Origin: Amycolatopsis sp. EV170708-02-1
GTDB lineage: Bacteria; Actinomycetota; Actinomycetes; Mycobacteriales; Pseudonocardiaceae
Direction of reading: 5' to 3'
NCBI RefSeq assembly: GCF_022479115.1
Contig: NZ_CP092497.1
Coordinates: 4,836,001-4,900,000, forward strand
Length of the DNA stretch: 64,000 bases
Shown here: positions 8,532 to 20,910 of the stretch, piece by piece
Layout of the letters: each line of letters opens with the position of its first letter
How positions within the stretch are numbered: position 1 is the stretch's first letter
Notes under the pieces: generated by a model
What the model was told of the DNA's origin: nothing
What the model saw: only the letters and a program-made list of their open reading frames with translations
Database searches by the model: none
Program-made: the position numbers and the translations under genes

Positions 8532-8645
8532 CCGTATCTCGCGTGCTTGAAGCCGTAACTCGCGTGATTGGAGGCGTATCTCGCGCGGTGCGAGAGTTAC
8601 GCCTTCAGGCACGCGAGTTACGCCTCCAAGCACGCATGATCCGTC
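8531..8645. repeat. Palindromic array of iterated 21-nt units
   Basis: Units begin at 8531, 8552 and 8573 in one orientation (core CGTAACTCGCGTG) and end at 8603, 8624 and 8645 in the other (core CACGCGAGTTACGCC), each 21 nt long. The two halves fold back on each other through a central GCGCGGTGCG. The array fills the gap between the convergent pyruvyl transferase and symporter genes almost exactly. It could form one very long stem or several small ones, and may act as a bidirectional terminator. Confidence 0.75.
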
Positions 8646-8650
8646 TCTGA

Positions 8651-10090
8651 TCACGCGCTGAGCGAGGGAACCGCCTCGGCGTCCGGGGCATCTTCGGCCG
8701 AGTGCGCCACCGGTGTCCGCGCCACGTCCGGTTTCATCAGGCTCCAGGCGACGACTACGGCCAGGTTCACCCCGAGCGACACCAGTCCCGCGTTGAACCC
8801 GCCGAATGTCGCGCCGGTGACGTACAGGGCGATCGCGGTGAGCACCCCGGCGACCATCCCGGCGGCGACCGCGGCCGTCCGCACCCGGCGCACGAAGAGG
8901 ATCGCGAGCCAGCCGGGGACGACCTGGGCCAGCAGGTTGTAGGTCAGGTTCAGGATCGTGAGCATCAACGTCGACGCGACGAGGGTCAGGACCGCCGCCA
9001 GCACCAGGAAACTCGCCACCGCGACCACCGTCCACCGCCGTTGCGCCGCGGCCGGGACGTTCGGCGCGAGGTTGCGGCAGACCATGCCGCCGATGGTGAG
9101 CGCGGTCGCGGCGAGCACCAGCACACCGGAGAGCGCGGCGCCGGCGGCGACGAGGCCCAGCAGCCAGTCGGGCAGCAAGCCCTTGGCGGTCACCATGAAC
9201 ACGGTGTTCGGGTTGTCCAGGTCCGGATGCGCGCGCACGCCGTAGTACGCGGCGAGCACCAGGAACGGGTAGATCAGCATGTACATCGGCATCCACACGG
9301 TCGAGCTCTTCACCGCGCGTTCGGAACGGGCCGGGAACACGTACGCGCCACCGAAGCCGAGGTAGAACACGATGCTCTGGAAGAGGATCGTGGTCATCGC
9401 GAACGTGAGTTCCGAACCGCCCATGGTGGTCTGCGCCGCGCTGAGCACCTCGGGTCCGCTGACCTTCGCGGTGCCGCCGGCGGCGATCACCACGGCCACC
9501 CCGACGAGCACGACGCCGAGCAGCATGAACAGATCCTTGAGGATCGAGACGAACGCGGGCGACCGCACACCGGAGACCGCGATGTAGATGAACGCCACGA
9601 TGCCCGCCAGCACCACGCTCTGCACCGGGTCCAGCCGCAGCCCCAGATTGCTCAGCACGACCTGGAGACCGATGAACTGGTACTGCCCCCACGGGACCAG
9701 CGCGATCAGCATCGTCACACAGGTGATCAGCTCCAGCCGCCTGCTGCCGAAATGCCGTCCGAACACGTCGGGCACGGTCATCGCGTCGTACCGTTTCGCC
9801 GCCCGCCAGACCAGCGGGGCCAGGAAATAGCCCAGCGAGTACGCGAGCAGGATGTAGCCGAGGAACCAGATCCCGTAGCTCGCGCCGTGCGCGTAGATCC
9901 CGCTGGGGAACCCGATCATCGTCCCGATGCTGTACACCTCGCCGACCGCGAGGAAGTACACCAGCCAGGCCGGGAAGGACCGGCCGCCGACGAGGAATTC
10001 CGAGATCCCGCCACCGCGCGTGGACCGTCCGGCCCACACCGCGAGCCCGATCGAGCCCGCCATCACCACCGCCACGATCGCGATCAGCAT
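8651..10090 (-). CDS. Sodium:solute symporter (SSS family)
   Basis: The 479-residue polytopic membrane protein has around 12-13 hydrophobic segments and SSS landmarks: ISEFLVGGRSFPAWLVYF near the N-terminus, then VGEVYSIGTMIGFPSGIYA and VSGVRSPAFVSILKDLFML. The start ATG (10088-10090) overlaps the stop of the DUF3311 gene (TGATG), a pairing that recurs in actinobacteria where the small protein is thought to be an accessory subunit. The substrate is not evident. It is cotranscribed with an amidohydrolase, suggesting uptake of that enzyme's substrate or of its product. Confidence 0.88.
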   Translation of the reverse strand: MLIAIVAVVMAGSIGLAVWAGRSTRGGGISEFLVGGRSFPAWLVYFLAVGEVYSIGTMIGFPSGIYAHGASYGIWFLGYILLAYSLGYFLAPLVWRAAKRYDAMTVPDVFGRHFGSRRLELITCVTMLIALVPWGQYQFIGLQVVLSNLGLRLDPVQSVVLAGIVAFIYIAVSGVRSPAFVSILKDLFMLLGVVLVGVAVVIAAGGTAKVSGPEVLSAAQTTMGGSELTFAMTTILFQSIVFYLGFGGAYVFPARSERAVKSSTVWMPMYMLIYPFLVLAAYYGVRAHPDLDNPNTVFMVTAKGLLPDWLLGLVAAGAALSGVLVLAATALTIGGMVCRNLAPNVPAAAQRRWTVVAVASFLVLAAVLTLVASTLMLTILNLTYNLLAQVVPGWLAILFVRRVRTAAVAAGMVAGVLTAIALYVTGATFGGFNAGLVSLGVNLAVVVAWSLMKPDVARTPVAHSAEDAPDAEAVPSLSA

Positions 10091-10302
10091 CAGTCGTCCT
10101 CCGGGTAGTGGGCGCGGTCGAAGAAACGCCAGCTGATCCACAGGCACAGCGTGGTCAGCGGGCAGCAGCAGAACACCCAGAAGAACAGCACCGGGATGCC
10201 CAGCACCGAGGCCGTCGATCCGGACAGCACCAGAATTCCCGCCAGCAGGGCGAAAGCGGGAACGAAAAGTCCTATGAGGACACTCGGCCAGCTGCGGATC
10301 AT
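10090..10302 (-). CDS. DUF3311 small membrane protein
   Basis: The 70-residue protein has two hydrophobic segments (about 8-28 and 34-56) and ends WRFFDRAHYPEDD, the pattern of DUF3311 proteins encoded directly before SSS symporters. Its start overlaps the amidohydrolase stop (ATGA) and its stop overlaps the symporter start, so the three genes are translationally coupled. It probably helps assemble or stabilise the transporter. Confidence 0.8.
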   Translation of the reverse strand: MIRSWPSVLIGLFVPAFALLAGILVLSGSTASVLGIPVLFFWVFCCCPLTTLCLWISWRFFDRAHYPEDD

Positions 10303-11957
10303 CGTCGTGCTCCCGTCGTCTCACGCCGCCAGACGACCTCGCCGCCGCTGACGGTGGCGTTCACGGTCAGCTCGCGGATCCGGTCGGGGTCGACCGCGGT
10401 CGGATCGCCGGACAGCACCGCGAGATCGGCGAGCTTCCCGACCTCCAGGCTGCCCTTGACGTCTTCCTCGCCCGCGAGGTACGCGGCGTCGATCGTGTAA
10501 CCACGCAACGCGGCGTCGACGTCCACGGCCTGTTCGGGACCGAGTACCTTGCCCTGCCTGGTGATCCGGCGTACCGCGCACCAGATCCCCTCCAGCGGCG
10601 GCACCGGGGTCACCGGGGTGTCCGAATGCAGTCCGAAATGGATTCCGCGTGAGCGGGCCGAAACCAGCGGGCTGATCCGGCGTGCCCGTTCGGGCCCGAG
10701 GAAGACGTCGCGATGCCGGTCTCCCCAGTAGTAGACGTGCTTGATGAAGAAGGACGCGAGGACGTCGTGGGCGGCCATCCGGTCCAGCTGGTCTTCGCGC
10801 ACCGTCTGGCAGTGCTCGATCCGGTGGCGCCTGCCGGTGCCCCGCGGCGAGCCCAGCCGGGAGTAGCCGTCGATGATCGCGTCGATCGCCGCGTCGCCGT
10901 TGCCGTGCACGGCGACCTGCCAGCCCGCCGCGTCGAGCGCGGCGATCCGGCGGCCGAGATCGGCGGGTTCGAGCAGCATCATGCCGTGCTCGTCCGGATC
11001 GCAGGTATAGCCCTCCGCGAGGCATCCGGTCTTGCCCTGGATGGAGCCGTCCGCGACGATCTTCACCCCCGTCATCGCGAACTTGTCGTCCACGCGGGAT
11101 TCCGGTGGCTCCGGCTCGCCCTCGTCGAGTCCGGGGAGGAGACCGTCGAACAGGTAGCCGCGCACGCGGACACGGAGTTTTCCGGCGCGCCTCAGCAGCG
11201 CGTACGCCTCCAGTTCCGCCGCTCCGCCGATGAGCCCGATACCGGTGTCGTGCACGGAGGTCACGCCGTTGGCGAGGTACTCCTCATCCGCCAGAAGAAG
11301 GGCTTCGGCCAGTTCACCCGCGCTCTGCCCGGGCAGCCGCGACGTGACGAGGAAGGCCGCCGTCTCGACGAGCACCCCGGTCGGCTCCCCACGGGCGTCG
11401 CGCACGATGAGCCCGCCGGGCGGGTTCGGCGTTTCGGCGGTGATCCCGACTTCGCGCAGGGCGAGCGAGTTCGCGGTGCAGAAATGGCCGGAAACATGGG
11501 TCAGCACCACGGGATTGCGGCCGGAGACGGGATCCAGATCCGCGCGCGTCGGGTGACGGCCGTCCGCGAGCAGCGTGTCGTCGTACCGGAAACCGCGGAT
11601 CCACTCCCCCGGTCCGAGCTCCTTGGCCGCCTGGGCGACCCGTCCCACGATGTCGGCGATGGTGTCGTTGGGCGGGCTCCCGGCGTCGACCGGCGCGGCC
11701 AGCGTCATCCCGAAGAACGCCGGATGGTTGTGGGATTCGACGAAACCGGGGATCACCGTGCGCTCGGCCAGGTCGAGCACGGTCGTCTCCGGGCCGATCA
11801 GCCGGGAGATCTCCCGTTCGGAACCCAGCGCGGTGATCCGCCCGCCGCTCGCGGCCAGCGCGCGCACCCGTCTCCCCGCCGCGTCGAGGGTGAGGACGGT
11901 GCCACCGAGCGCGACGAAATCGGCTGCACGCTGGGGATCTTCTCGAAGGAATTCCAC
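10299..11957 (-). CDS. Amidohydrolase, YtcJ-like (amidohydrolase 3 family)
   Basis: The 552-residue protein has the metal-dependent hydrolase layout. An N-terminal beta-sandwich strand set leads to VIPGFVESHNHPAFFGM, with the HxH metal ligands. GMMLLEPADLGRRIAALDAA and QVAVHGNGDAAIDAIIDGY carry further ligands, and the last metal aspartate is in GIHFGLHSDTPVTP. The C-terminal segment LAVLSGDPTAV is typical of the family. The start is GTG 11957 behind GGGAGG. YtcJ-like enzymes hydrolyse varied amides and cyclic compounds, and the substrate here cannot be read. It heads an operon with DUF3311 and a sodium symporter. Confidence 0.85.
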   Translation of the reverse strand: MEFLREDPQRAADFVALGGTVLTLDAAGRRVRALAASGGRITALGSEREISRLIGPETTVLDLAERTVIPGFVESHNHPAFFGMTLAAPVDAGSPPNDTIADIVGRVAQAAKELGPGEWIRGFRYDDTLLADGRHPTRADLDPVSGRNPVVLTHVSGHFCTANSLALREVGITAETPNPPGGLIVRDARGEPTGVLVETAAFLVTSRLPGQSAGELAEALLLADEEYLANGVTSVHDTGIGLIGGAAELEAYALLRRAGKLRVRVRGYLFDGLLPGLDEGEPEPPESRVDDKFAMTGVKIVADGSIQGKTGCLAEGYTCDPDEHGMMLLEPADLGRRIAALDAAGWQVAVHGNGDAAIDAIIDGYSRLGSPRGTGRRHRIEHCQTVREDQLDRMAAHDVLASFFIKHVYYWGDRHRDVFLGPERARRISPLVSARSRGIHFGLHSDTPVTPVPPLEGIWCAVRRITRQGKVLGPEQAVDVDAALRGYTIDAAYLAGEEDVKGSLEVGKLADLAVLSGDPTAVDPDRIRELTVNATVSGGEVVWRRETTGARR

Positions 11958-12059
11958 ACAGGCCTCCCGGGCTCACGAGGGATCCCCAGAGAGTGCGGCA
12001 CGTCTGGCCGCCTGAACAGGTCCAGAACGCTCCGGCGCGGTGGTACCAGTCGGGACGGC

Positions 12060-13529
12060 TCAGCCGCCGAGCAGGTCGCGACAGGCCTGTCCGAGCAGCC
12101 GGATACCGGGGTCGATGTCGCGCAAGGGGACGGCCGCGAAACCGATCCGGAAGTGGTTCTTCGGCGGGTCGTCCCCGACGAAGAAGATGTCACCGGGCTC
12201 GATCAGGACGCCGTCGCGCTCGGCCCGCTCGATCAGCGCCCGGCAGTCCAGTTCGGACGGCCCGGTCATCCAGAGGCTGACCCCGCCCGGCGGGTACGCC
12301 GTCTGCGTCCACGGCAGGTGTTCGGTGACCGCGGCACAGGGCGCTTCCCATTTCCGCATCAGTTTCGTGCGGTACCGCCGCAGGGAACGGTGGTACTCGC
12401 CGCTGTCGATGAGCAACGCCAGCGCCCGCTGGAGATGGCCGGGCGGATGCCGCAGCACGTACCGCCGGATCTCCCGCAGCTCCCGCACCAGTTCGCGCGG
12501 CCCGACCAGATATCCCAGCCGCAGCCCGGGTGAGAGGAACTTGGAGAAGGTGCCGAGGTAGATCGCGTCACCGGTGCCGTCGAGCGCCTTCAGCGCCGGC
12601 GTGGGGCTGCCGTGGTACCGGAATTCGCTGTCGTAGTCGTCCTCGACGAGCACCGTTCCCGCGCTCGCGGCGAGGCCGAGCAGCCGTCGGCGGCGGCCGA
12701 TGCTCAACGTCGCGTTCGTCGGGTGATGGTGGCTCGGGGTGAGATACAGCAGGTCGACGCCGTCGAGGGTGTCCGGCGGGCGCAGGCCGCTCTGATCGAC
12801 GTCGACGCCGCGCAGCCCGGCGCCGGTGCGCAGGAAGATGTGCCGGGCGTCGAGGTATCCCGGGTTCTCCATCGCCACGACGCTGTCCGGCCCCAGCAAC
12901 GCGCGGCCGAGCAGGTCGAGGCCTTGCTGCGAGCCGACGGTGATCAGCACCTCGGCCGGGTCGGCCTCGATCCCCCGTGCGGTGAGCAGCTGACGGCAGA
13001 TCAGGTCGACCAGCATCGGGTCGTCGGAGCCGACGCTGTCCTGCAGGCTCGGGAACACGTGCGGCCGGTACAGCGCGTCGCGCAGGCAGCGGGTCCACGA
13101 CCGCGCTGGGAAGGCGGTGACGTCCACCTGACCGGCGAGGAACGGGTACGGATAGGTGTGCCAGTCCGGGCGTTTCTCGATATGCGGCACCCCGGCGTCG
13201 GGATACCGGCGCACCCGCGCGCTCCAGTCGATGGCCGGGCTGGTGCCGCGCTCCTGCACCGCGCAGTGCGGCCGCATCTCCGCGTTGATGAACAGCCCGC
13301 TGCGCTCCCGGCTCTCCACGAACCCTTCGGCGACCAGCTCCTGGTACGCGAGGTTGATGGTGTTGCGGGAAACGCTCAGTTCGGCGGCCAGCTCACGCGA
13401 GCTCGGCAACCGGTGCGCCGGGTCGAACGTGCCGATCGCGATGCCGTGCTCGATGGCGCGCCGCACCTGCCGGTAGAGCGGCTCGGCGGACGTCCGGTCG
13501 ATTTCGATCAACGTTCGCGGCAACGGCAC
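12060..13529 (-). CDS. MocR/PdxR-type regulator (GntR HTH fused to aminotransferase fold)
   Basis: The 489-residue protein has a GntR winged helix at about 10-80 ([33 protein letters not shown]). A type I aminotransferase-like domain follows, with [33 protein letters not shown] and [14 protein letters not shown], whose lysine would hold pyridoxal phosphate. MocR regulators use PLP and an amino compound as effectors; TauR of taurine catabolism and PdxR are examples. It lies 58 bases downstream of ald on the same strand and may control alanine or taurine use. PdxR is the alternative, but no pyridoxine genes are near. Confidence 0.87.
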   Translation of the reverse strand: MPLPRTLIEIDRTSAEPLYRQVRRAIEHGIAIGTFDPAHRLPSSRELAAELSVSRNTINLAYQELVAEGFVESRERSGLFINAEMRPHCAVQERGTSPAIDWSARVRRYPDAGVPHIEKRPDWHTYPYPFLAGQVDVTAFPARSWTRCLRDALYRPHVFPSLQDSVGSDDPMLVDLICRQLLTARGIEADPAEVLITVGSQQGLDLLGRALLGPDSVVAMENPGYLDARHIFLRTGAGLRGVDVDQSGLRPPDTLDGVDLLYLTPSHHHPTNATLSIGRRRRLLGLAASAGTVLVEDDYDSEFRYHGSPTPALKALDGTGDAIYLGTFSKFLSPGLRLGYLVGPRELVRELREIRRYVLRHPPGHLQRALALLIDSGEYHRSLRRYRTKLMRKWEAPCAAVTEHLPWTQTAYPPGGVSLWMTGPSELDCRALIERAERDGVLIEPGDIFFVGDDPPKNHFRIGFAAVPLRDIDPGIRLLGQACRDLLGG

Positions 13530-13587
13530 CTCCCTTTCGGCGACGGACCGGGATCTGAACCTAGCTCCAGATCCCGGCCCGCACCAC

Positions 13588-14703
13588 CTAGCCGAGCACG
13601 TCGTCGAGGGCGACCGAGGCGATTCCGAGTGCCTCGCCGACCGGCGCGGACGTCAGCCTGCCGTCGACGGTGCTGACCCCGCCGCGCAGCTCTGGGCACC
13701 GCGCGACGGCGCCGGACAGACCGTGGTTCGCCAGCTCCAGCGCGTAGGGCAGCGTGACGTTCGTCAGCGCGTACGTCGAGGTGTGCGGGACGGCGCCGGG
13801 CATGTTGGCGACGCAGTAGAACACCGAGTTGTGCACCCCGAACGTCGGCTCGGCGTGCGTCGTCGGCCGCGTGTCCTCGAAGCAGCCACCCTGGTCGACG
13901 GAGATGTCGACGAGCACGCTGCCCGGCTTCATCCGGGACACGAGTTCGTTCGACACCAGGCTCGGCGCCTTGGCACCGGGCACGAGCACCGCGCCGATCA
14001 CGAGGTCGGCTTCGAGTACGGCTTCTTCGATCGAGTACGCGTTGGCCGCGGCGGTGCGGATCCGGCCCTGGTACATCCGGTCGGCGGCACGGAGCTTGTC
14101 GACGTTCTTGTCGAACAGGACGACGTCGGCCCAAGTCCCGGCCGCGCCGGCGACCGCGTTCATCCCCGCGACACCTGCACCGAGTACGACCACCCTCGCC
14201 GGGGCCACGCCGGAGACGCCACCGATGAGCACCCCACGTCCGCCGTTGGCGCGCATGAGCGTCTGCGCGCCGACCTGCGGGGCCAGCCGCCCGGCGACCT
14301 CACTCATCGGGAACAGCAGGGGCAGCGAACCGTTCGGCAGCTGCACCGTCTCGTACGCCACCGACGTCGTGCCCGCGTCCAGCAGCGCCCGCGTGCACGG
14401 CTCGCTCGCGGCGAGGTGCAGGTACGTGAACAGCAGCTGATCGCGGCGCAGCCGGTGGTACTCCTCGGCGATCGGCTCCTTGACCTTGAGCACGAGGTCT
14501 CCGGTCGCCCAGACGTCGTCGGCGCTGTCGAGCACCTTCGCGCCCGCGGCGGCGTAGTCCTCGTCACGCACGGAGGACCCTTCTCCCGCTCCGCGCTCGA
14601 CGAACACCTCGTGCCCGGCCGAAGTGAATTCGTGCACGCCCGCGGGCGTCACCGCGACCCGGTACTCGTGGTTCTTGACCTCACGAGGGACACCGATCTT
14701 CAT
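13588..14703 (-). CDS. ald: Alanine dehydrogenase
   Basis: The 371-residue enzyme oxidatively deaminates L-alanine to pyruvate with NAD. It starts [20 protein letters not shown], as in characterised alanine dehydrogenases. Visible landmarks are the substrate lysine region LVLKVKEP, the catalytic histidine in [11 protein letters not shown], the nucleotide-binding loop [13 protein letters not shown] and the catalytic aspartate in [13 protein letters not shown]. In taurine catabolism, Ald regenerates the pyruvate used by Tpa, so its presence fits the tpa/xsc genes 12 kb away. It is followed by the MocR regulator on the same strand. It also serves general alanine metabolism. Confidence 0.95.
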   Translation of the reverse strand: MKIGVPREVKNHEYRVAVTPAGVHEFTSAGHEVFVERGAGEGSSVRDEDYAAAGAKVLDSADDVWATGDLVLKVKEPIAEEYHRLRRDQLLFTYLHLAASEPCTRALLDAGTTSVAYETVQLPNGSLPLLFPMSEVAGRLAPQVGAQTLMRANGGRGVLIGGVSGVAPARVVVLGAGVAGMNAVAGAAGTWADVVLFDKNVDKLRAADRMYQGRIRTAAANAYSIEEAVLEADLVIGAVLVPGAKAPSLVSNELVSRMKPGSVLVDISVDQGGCFEDTRPTTHAEPTFGVHNSVFYCVANMPGAVPHTSTYALTNVTLPYALELANHGLSGAVARCPELRGGVSTVDGRLTSAPVGEALGIASVALDDVLG

Positions 14704-14838
14704 CTCACGCTCCCGTCTGTTCCAAAGGCAGTGACGCTGAGCGTGCGGCACGGCTGGAACGGCCAGAAGTGCCAGAACCCGCGCGTTCGACGGGTCCAGT
14801 TCGCGAGGCAGCGGTGCGTGACGGCCTCGGTCAGGCGT

Positions 14839-14891
14839 GTCGCGAAAGCCACTTTCGCGACGTCTGATGTCCCGAAAGTGGCTTTCGCGAC
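14839..14891. repeat. Palindromic repeat, GAAAG family, copy 2
   Basis: Arms 14839-14857 and 14873-14891 are perfectly complementary over 19 bp (CGAAAGTGGCTTTCGCGAC on the right). The centre ACGTCTGATGTC is nearly identical to that of copy 1 at 347-403. Within each arm the core again forms a smaller inverted repeat. Confidence 0.8.
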
Positions 14892-14925
14892 GCGTCCCCC
14901 TGACGCAGGCGAGCAGAGCGCGGGG

Positions 14926-14971
14926 CGAAGGGGACTTTCCCTACGTCCGACGCGACGAAAGCCACCTTCAC
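14926..14971. repeat. Imperfect fold-back resembling the GAAGG family
   Basis: CGAAGGGGACTTTCCC and GACGAAAGCCACCTTC pair imperfectly around CTACGTCCGACGC. The layout (GAAGG..., GTC...GACG, ...CCTTC) resembles the element at 35974-36025. It looks like a decayed relative. Confidence 0.4.
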
Positions 14972-15072
14972 AACACCCGCCATCGTTGACGGCACCGCTC
15001 ATAGCGCCGGGCTATGACGTCTTCGCCGACCGGCGGCTACCGCCACTCCGGGACCGGATCCACAATGGACTC

Positions 15073-15783
15073 GTGGGAACCCTGGCCATGACCTCGCTCG
15101 CGGCGGCGGCCGGGGTCGTCGCCCAGCGCCTTTCCGGGATGGGGCTTTCCCTGCTGTGCGTGCCGTTCCTGGCACTGGCCCTTGGCCCGCTCGACGCCGT
15201 CCGGCTCACCCTGCTGCTCGGCTTCCCGGTCTATCTCGCGGTCGCGATCACCCATTGGCGGGCGATCAGATGGGCGCAGGTCGCGTGGCTTGCGGTGCCC
15301 GCGGTGGTGTTCACCCCGGTCGTCGCGTTCGTGGTGCGCGGTGTTCCTGCGCGCCCGCTGCTGCTCGCCGCGGGTGGCTGTTGCGTCCTCGCGGTCGGCA
15401 TCCTGGCGAGCGGCGTCACCAGCAGGCGGCTGGCGGGCAGGACGGGCGCCGTCGGCGCGGGTGTGCTGAGCGCGGCGATGAACTCCGTCGCCGGGCTTTC
15501 CGGTCCCGCCGTGGCGGTGTACGGGGCGAGCGCGGGCTGGGGCGCGGACGAGACCCGCGGAACGCTGTCGATCTACTTCTTCCTGCTCGGCCTGGTCGCG
15601 CTGCCCAGTCTCGGCTGGGTGGAGGTGCCGGTGAGCGTGCTCCTCGCGGTGGCGGGCGCGGCCATCGCCGGTGATCTGCTGGGACGGGCGCTGAGCCGCC
15701 GGGTCGGCGAACGGTCCGTCCGCTGGTCCGTTCTGGTGCTCTCGGCGGCGGGTGGCGCGCTGACACTGGCGCATGCGGCCTGA
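15073..15783 (+). CDS. TauE/SafE-family membrane protein, probable sulfite/sulfonate exporter
   Basis: The protein of about 236 residues is almost wholly hydrophobic, with seven or eight membrane segments, and shows the TauE/SafE pattern: an early GMGLSLLCVPFLALALGP, then LLGFPVYLAVAITHWRAIRW and a second-half repeat SAAMNSVAGLSGPAVAVYGA. TauE proteins are thought to export sulfite released by sulfoacetaldehyde acetyltransferase, which fits xsc in this window. The start is uncertain: GTG 15073 is used here, and ATG 15088 is in frame; neither has a strong ribosome binding site. It diverges from ald. Confidence 0.8.
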   Translation: MGTLAMTSLAAAAGVVAQRLSGMGLSLLCVPFLALALGPLDAVRLTLLLGFPVYLAVAITHWRAIRWAQVAWLAVPAVVFTPVVAFVVRGVPARPLLLAAGGCCVLAVGILASGVTSRRLAGRTGAVGAGVLSAAMNSVAGLSGPAVAVYGASAGWGADETRGTLSIYFFLLGLVALPSLGWVEVPVSVLLAVAGAAIAGDLLGRALSRRVGERSVRWSVLVLSAAGGALTLAHAA

Positions 15784-15804
15784 CCGCCGGTAATACGATG
15801 GCCG

Positions 15805-16668
15805 GTGATGACACCGCCGGACCGCCCCGAATGGCGATCGCGTGCGTGGCTGGTCGCCTCGGCGGTGCTGGTCGTGGCCGTGGTCGCGCTGCTGGCCGTC
15901 GGCGCGAACGGGCCCGGCGCGGTCGTCGTGCCGATTCTCGTCGTGGCCACGGCCATCGGCGTGACCACGTGGACGCTGGTTCGCGCGCGTCGGCGGCGCC
16001 TCGACTACGAAGCCCGCCTCACCGGCTGGGCGGCCGAGCACGCCACGCAGCACGAGCGGCTCCGGATCGCCCGGGAACTCCACGACATCGTTTCCCACGG
16101 CCTCGGCGTGATCACGCTGCGGGCCAGTGCGGCGAGGCGGATCCGAGGAGACGCCCGGGAAGCGGAGCGCGAGCAGGCGCTCATCGACATCGAGCGGGCG
16201 AGCCGGGACGCGGTCACCGAACTCCGGCGCATGCTGGCCGTGCTTCGCGACCCTGAAGAGCGCGGCGCGCCGTCGCGGCCCGTGCTGAACCTGTCGGATC
16301 TTCCCGCCATCGTCGAGGCAGCCCGCCCGCTGGGCGTCGAGCCGCGACTGGATGTCGGCGAGCTCGGGGACGTTTCCCCTGGGGTACAAGCGACTGTCTG
16401 CGAAATCGTCCGTGAAGCCGTCGCGAACACCGCGCGGTACGCCGGACCGACGATCGCTCGCGTCGAGCTGAGGCGCGATGGCGACACGATCGTCGTGACC
16501 GCCGAGGACGACGGGCCGCGAAGTGACTGGTCCCCCGCCGCCGGTGCCGGCCACGGCCTGGCCGGGCTCCGCGAACGTGCCGGGATTCTCGGCGGCGAAC
16601 TGCACGCGGCACCGGCCGGGACCGGATTCCGGCTCACGGCGCGGCTACCGGACGGAGCACGCCGATGA
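15805..16668 (+). CDS. Sensor histidine kinase (NarL/DesK type)
   Basis: The 287-residue protein starts at GTG 15805 or ATG 15808. Two membrane segments (about 14-30 and 38-55) with almost no outside loop suggest sensing within the membrane. The phosphorylation site is in [19 protein letters not shown], the HisKA_3 motif. A C-terminal ATPase domain shows [16 protein letters not shown] (N box), [11 protein letters not shown] and [16 protein letters not shown]. Its stop overlaps the start of the response regulator gene by 4 bases. The pair faces an ABC exporter operon, a frequent arrangement in drug or envelope stress response, though the signal is unknown. Confidence 0.9.
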   Translation: MMTPPDRPEWRSRAWLVASAVLVVAVVALLAVGANGPGAVVVPILVVATAIGVTTWTLVRARRRRLDYEARLTGWAAEHATQHERLRIARELHDIVSHGLGVITLRASAARRIRGDAREAEREQALIDIERASRDAVTELRRMLAVLRDPEERGAPSRPVLNLSDLPAIVEAARPLGVEPRLDVGELGDVSPGVQATVCEIVREAVANTARYAGPTIARVELRRDGDTIVVTAEDDGPRSDWSPAAGAGHGLAGLRERAGILGGELHAAPAGTGFRLTARLPDGARR

Positions 16669-17360
16669 CCGGGCAGCCACCGATCCGGGTCCTGCTCGCC
16701 GACGACCAGCGGCTGCTGCGGCACAGCCTGGCGATCATCATCGGCGCCGCACCGGACATGGTCGTCGTCGGACAGGCCGAGGACGGCGGCCAAGCGGTGG
16801 AAATGGCGCGGCGGCTGGGCCCGGACGTCGTGCTGATGGACATCCGCATGCCCGGCCAGGACGGGATCGCGGCCACCAAGGAGATCAGCGACTGCCCCGA
16901 CCTGGCCGGGACCAGGATCCTCGTGCTGAGCATGTTCGAGCTGGACGAGTACGTCTACGGCGCGCTCCGCGCGGGAGCGAGCGGTTTCCTGCTCAAGGAC
17001 ACCGAACCGGACGAGCTCCTCGCCGCCGTCCGCCGGACGCACACCGGTGAATCCCTCTTCGCGCCCGCCATCCTCACCCGGCTGATAGAGCACTACGTCA
17101 CGGCGCCGCCGCACCGGAACCCTCCTCCGCCTGCCGGGCTGACCCAGCGTGAAATCGAGATCCTCACGTTCGTCGGCCGCGGGCTGTCCAACACCGAGAT
17201 CGCCGAAACGCTGACCATCTCCGTCAAGACCGTCAAGACGCACATCAGCCGGCTCCTGAGCAAGCTCGCGGCCCGCGACCGCGCTCAGCTGGTGATCACG
17301 GCGTACGACCTGGGCTTGGTGGCCCCGCGTGCGGTCAGGCGTCCCGCCGGTGGAACGTGA
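16665..17360 (+). CDS. NarL/LuxR-type response regulator
   Basis: The 231-residue protein has a receiver domain (about 7-125) with the acidic pair in [10 protein letters not shown], the phospho-acceptor aspartate in [14 protein letters not shown] and the conserved lysine in [13 protein letters not shown]-terminal LuxR helix-turn-helix follows ([37 protein letters not shown]). It is coupled to the kinase gene by an ATGA overlap. Its last 26 bases overlap the 3' end of the convergent permease gene, which it may regulate. Confidence 0.92.
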   Translation: MTGQPPIRVLLADDQRLLRHSLAIIIGAAPDMVVVGQAEDGGQAVEMARRLGPDVVLMDIRMPGQDGIAATKEISDCPDLAGTRILVLSMFELDEYVYGALRAGASGFLLKDTEPDELLAAVRRTHTGESLFAPAILTRLIEHYVTAPPHRNPPPPAGLTQREIEILTFVGRGLSNTEIAETLTISVKTVKTHISRLLSKLAARDRAQLVITAYDLGLVAPRAVRRPAGGT

Positions 17361-17936
17361 TCGCGGAGATCCCCACCGCGACGAGCACCCAGCCCAGCAC
17401 GACGGCCGAGCCGCCGAGCGCGCGCAGGTCGTGGCTCGCGGCGTCGGGGAGGTAGGCCGCGAACGGGGCTCGATCCCGGAGAAGCGGGCCTGCGATGAAG
17501 TAGTACCCGAGCAGCCCGGCCACCGCCGGAACACTCCACCGCAGGACGGTCGCGACCGCGGCGGAAAGGATCGTGGTGAGCGCCAGGTAAGCACTCGTTC
17601 CCACCGCGTCGGACCACGGTCCACCGGCCAGCGCGGTCAGGATGGCCGCCGGGACGGCCACGATCAGGAGTGCCGCGATTTTGGCCAGGTGCAGGGCGAT
17701 CCGGCGTGGCATGGCGGTCAGGGTCCGGTGGATCTGACCGCCGCTGTACTCCGACGTCGCCGCGATGACGCCGAGGACGATGAACCCTGCCTGGGTGTAG
17801 CCGGCGGGCGACACGCCTTGTCGTGAGAACGCGGTCGCGAGGATCGCCGAAACCCCCAAGGTGCAGAGGAGGGTGAAATACGTCGCCGGCAGGCTGAGGA
17901 GTTTGAGGATCTCGGCCCGGATCGCCCGGCCGCCCG

Positions 17937-17940
<4 letters not shown>
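17335..17940 (-). CDS. ABC transporter permease (second subunit)
   Basis: The 201-residue protein has about six hydrophobic segments and begins with the cytoplasmic lead [20 protein letters not shown]. It also has the stretch [20 protein letters not shown], typical of ABC-2 type export permeases. Its GTG start region overlaps the upstream permease stop by 4 bases, and the end overlaps the response regulator gene in antisense by 26 bases. It likely pairs with the neighbouring permease and ATPase as a heterodimeric exporter. Confidence 0.82.
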
Positions 17941-20857
<2,917 letters not shown>

Positions 20858-20910
20858 CGAACTTCCGCGACCCGCGCGATCGCGAGCGTGAGACAGCAGG
20901 TTGATCACTG

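Larger units (their letters stand above)
14704..15072. other. Divergent intergenic stretch with two palindromes
   Basis: These 369 bases lie between the divergent ald and TauE/SafE genes. No gene was found. The GAAAG-family element at 14839-14891 and a weaker fold-back at 14926-14971 are placed where both flanking genes start, so they cannot be terminators for either. Confidence 0.55.

Noticed and set aside
13588..14703. NAD(P) transhydrogenase alpha subunit as an alternative for the alanine dehydrogenase.
   Set aside because: The length of 371 residues, the [11 protein letters not shown] catalytic region and VDQGGCFED fit alanine dehydrogenase, and no beta-subunit gene follows.
15037..16605. 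A 522-codon minus-strand frame opposite the TauE/SafE and kinase genes.
   Set aside because: Composition is Arg/Gly/His-rich and low complexity, while the plus strand shows clear membrane segments and kinase motifs.
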